Assembly: GCA_963769745.1 (NCBI GenBank)
Contig: CAVYNB010000029.1
Span: forward strand, 62,001-126,000
Direction: 5' to 3'
DNA length: 64,000 nucleotides
Source of the DNA: JALORV01 sp963769745
Lineage (GTDB): Bacteria > Pseudomonadota > Gammaproteobacteria > Burkholderiales > Burkholderiaceae_F
Of this stretch, positions 63,987-64,000 are shown piece by piece. Numbering within the stretch: the first letter of the stretch is position 1; each line of letters begins with the position of its first letter. Under the pieces are notes generated by a model. The model was not told where the DNA came from. It saw only the letters and a program-made list of their open reading frames with translations, and searched no databases. The translations under genes and the position numbers were made by a program.

Positions 63987-64000
63987 TAAAGTACACTGCA

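Noticed and set aside
1..64000. CRISPR arrays, insertion sequences or prophage
   Set aside because: No spaced direct repeats, transposase motifs, terminal repeats or phage structural genes were found on either strand.

Overview
The window is a continuous stretch of GC-rich bacterial chromosome (roughly two thirds G+C by eye) with about 58 genes, one tRNA, and no mobile elements, phage genes or CRISPR arrays. Gene content and order point to a betaproteobacterium, most likely Burkholderiales-like. The clearest clue is the run orn, M48 protease, rsgA, CobD-like, Nudix CoA pyrophosphatase, rplS-trmD-rimM-rpsP. Tandem DUF1631 genes, an E. coli-type LexA box, GCAAAT-type Fur boxes and prpE agree with this. 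The assignment is inference; no 16S rRNA gene is present.

Layout. 1-19 kb: two tandem DUF1631 genes flanking a spermidine-synthase-like gene; a hypoxanthine-DNA glycosylase; htpG behind a heat-shock-type promoter; an HpaI-type aldolase; a PhzF-like gene; a CopD-like membrane protein; parC; a branched-chain-type aminotransferase; a PAS-GGDEF-EAL protein; parE. 19.5-30 kb: tRNA-Arg(CCU) followed by strong hairpins, then the conserved housekeeping block and an SOS-box-controlled PA0069-type radical SAM gene. 30-40 kb: the rubrerythrin / Fe-S oxidoreductase / DUF3501 operon behind a Fur-like box, an acyl-CoA dehydrogenase with etfA-etfB, yqaA, a phytoene-dehydrogenase-like flavoprotein, an iron ABC binding protein behind a Fur box, and a decayed bfd ferredoxin relic. 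40-52 kb: NlpC/P60 peptidase, response regulator, prpE with a terminator, YdcF-like, GlcG/HbpS-like, an MFS permease, an Lrp regulator with an ornithine aminotransferase, and a deacetylase / acyl-CoA ligase / enoyl-CoA hydratase operon. 52.8-58 kb: MoxR-DUF58-transglutaminase-MltB. 58-64 kb: maleylpyruvate (or maleylacetoacetate) isomerase, a complete TRAP transporter, a fumarylpyruvate-hydrolase-like enzyme, and an iron ABC permease behind a second, nearly identical Fur box.

Two themes run across regions. The first is iron and redox control: three Fur-like sites sit upstream of the two separated halves of an iron ABC transporter and of the rubrerythrin operon, with a dead bfd beside one half. 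The second is acyl-CoA and aromatic carbon use: ETF/dehydrogenase, prpE, acyl-CoA ligase/hydratase, and ring-cleavage-product enzymes packed around a TRAP importer.

Caution: at least seven otherwise well-conserved genes (DUF1631-2, PhzF-like, YdcF-like, MFS, ornithine aminotransferase, MltB, maleylpyruvate isomerase) are interrupted by one- or two-base frameshifts with both sides still intact. Such frequency in recognisable, apparently functional genes looks more like sequence or assembly error than true decay. These genes are annotated over their full restored extent.
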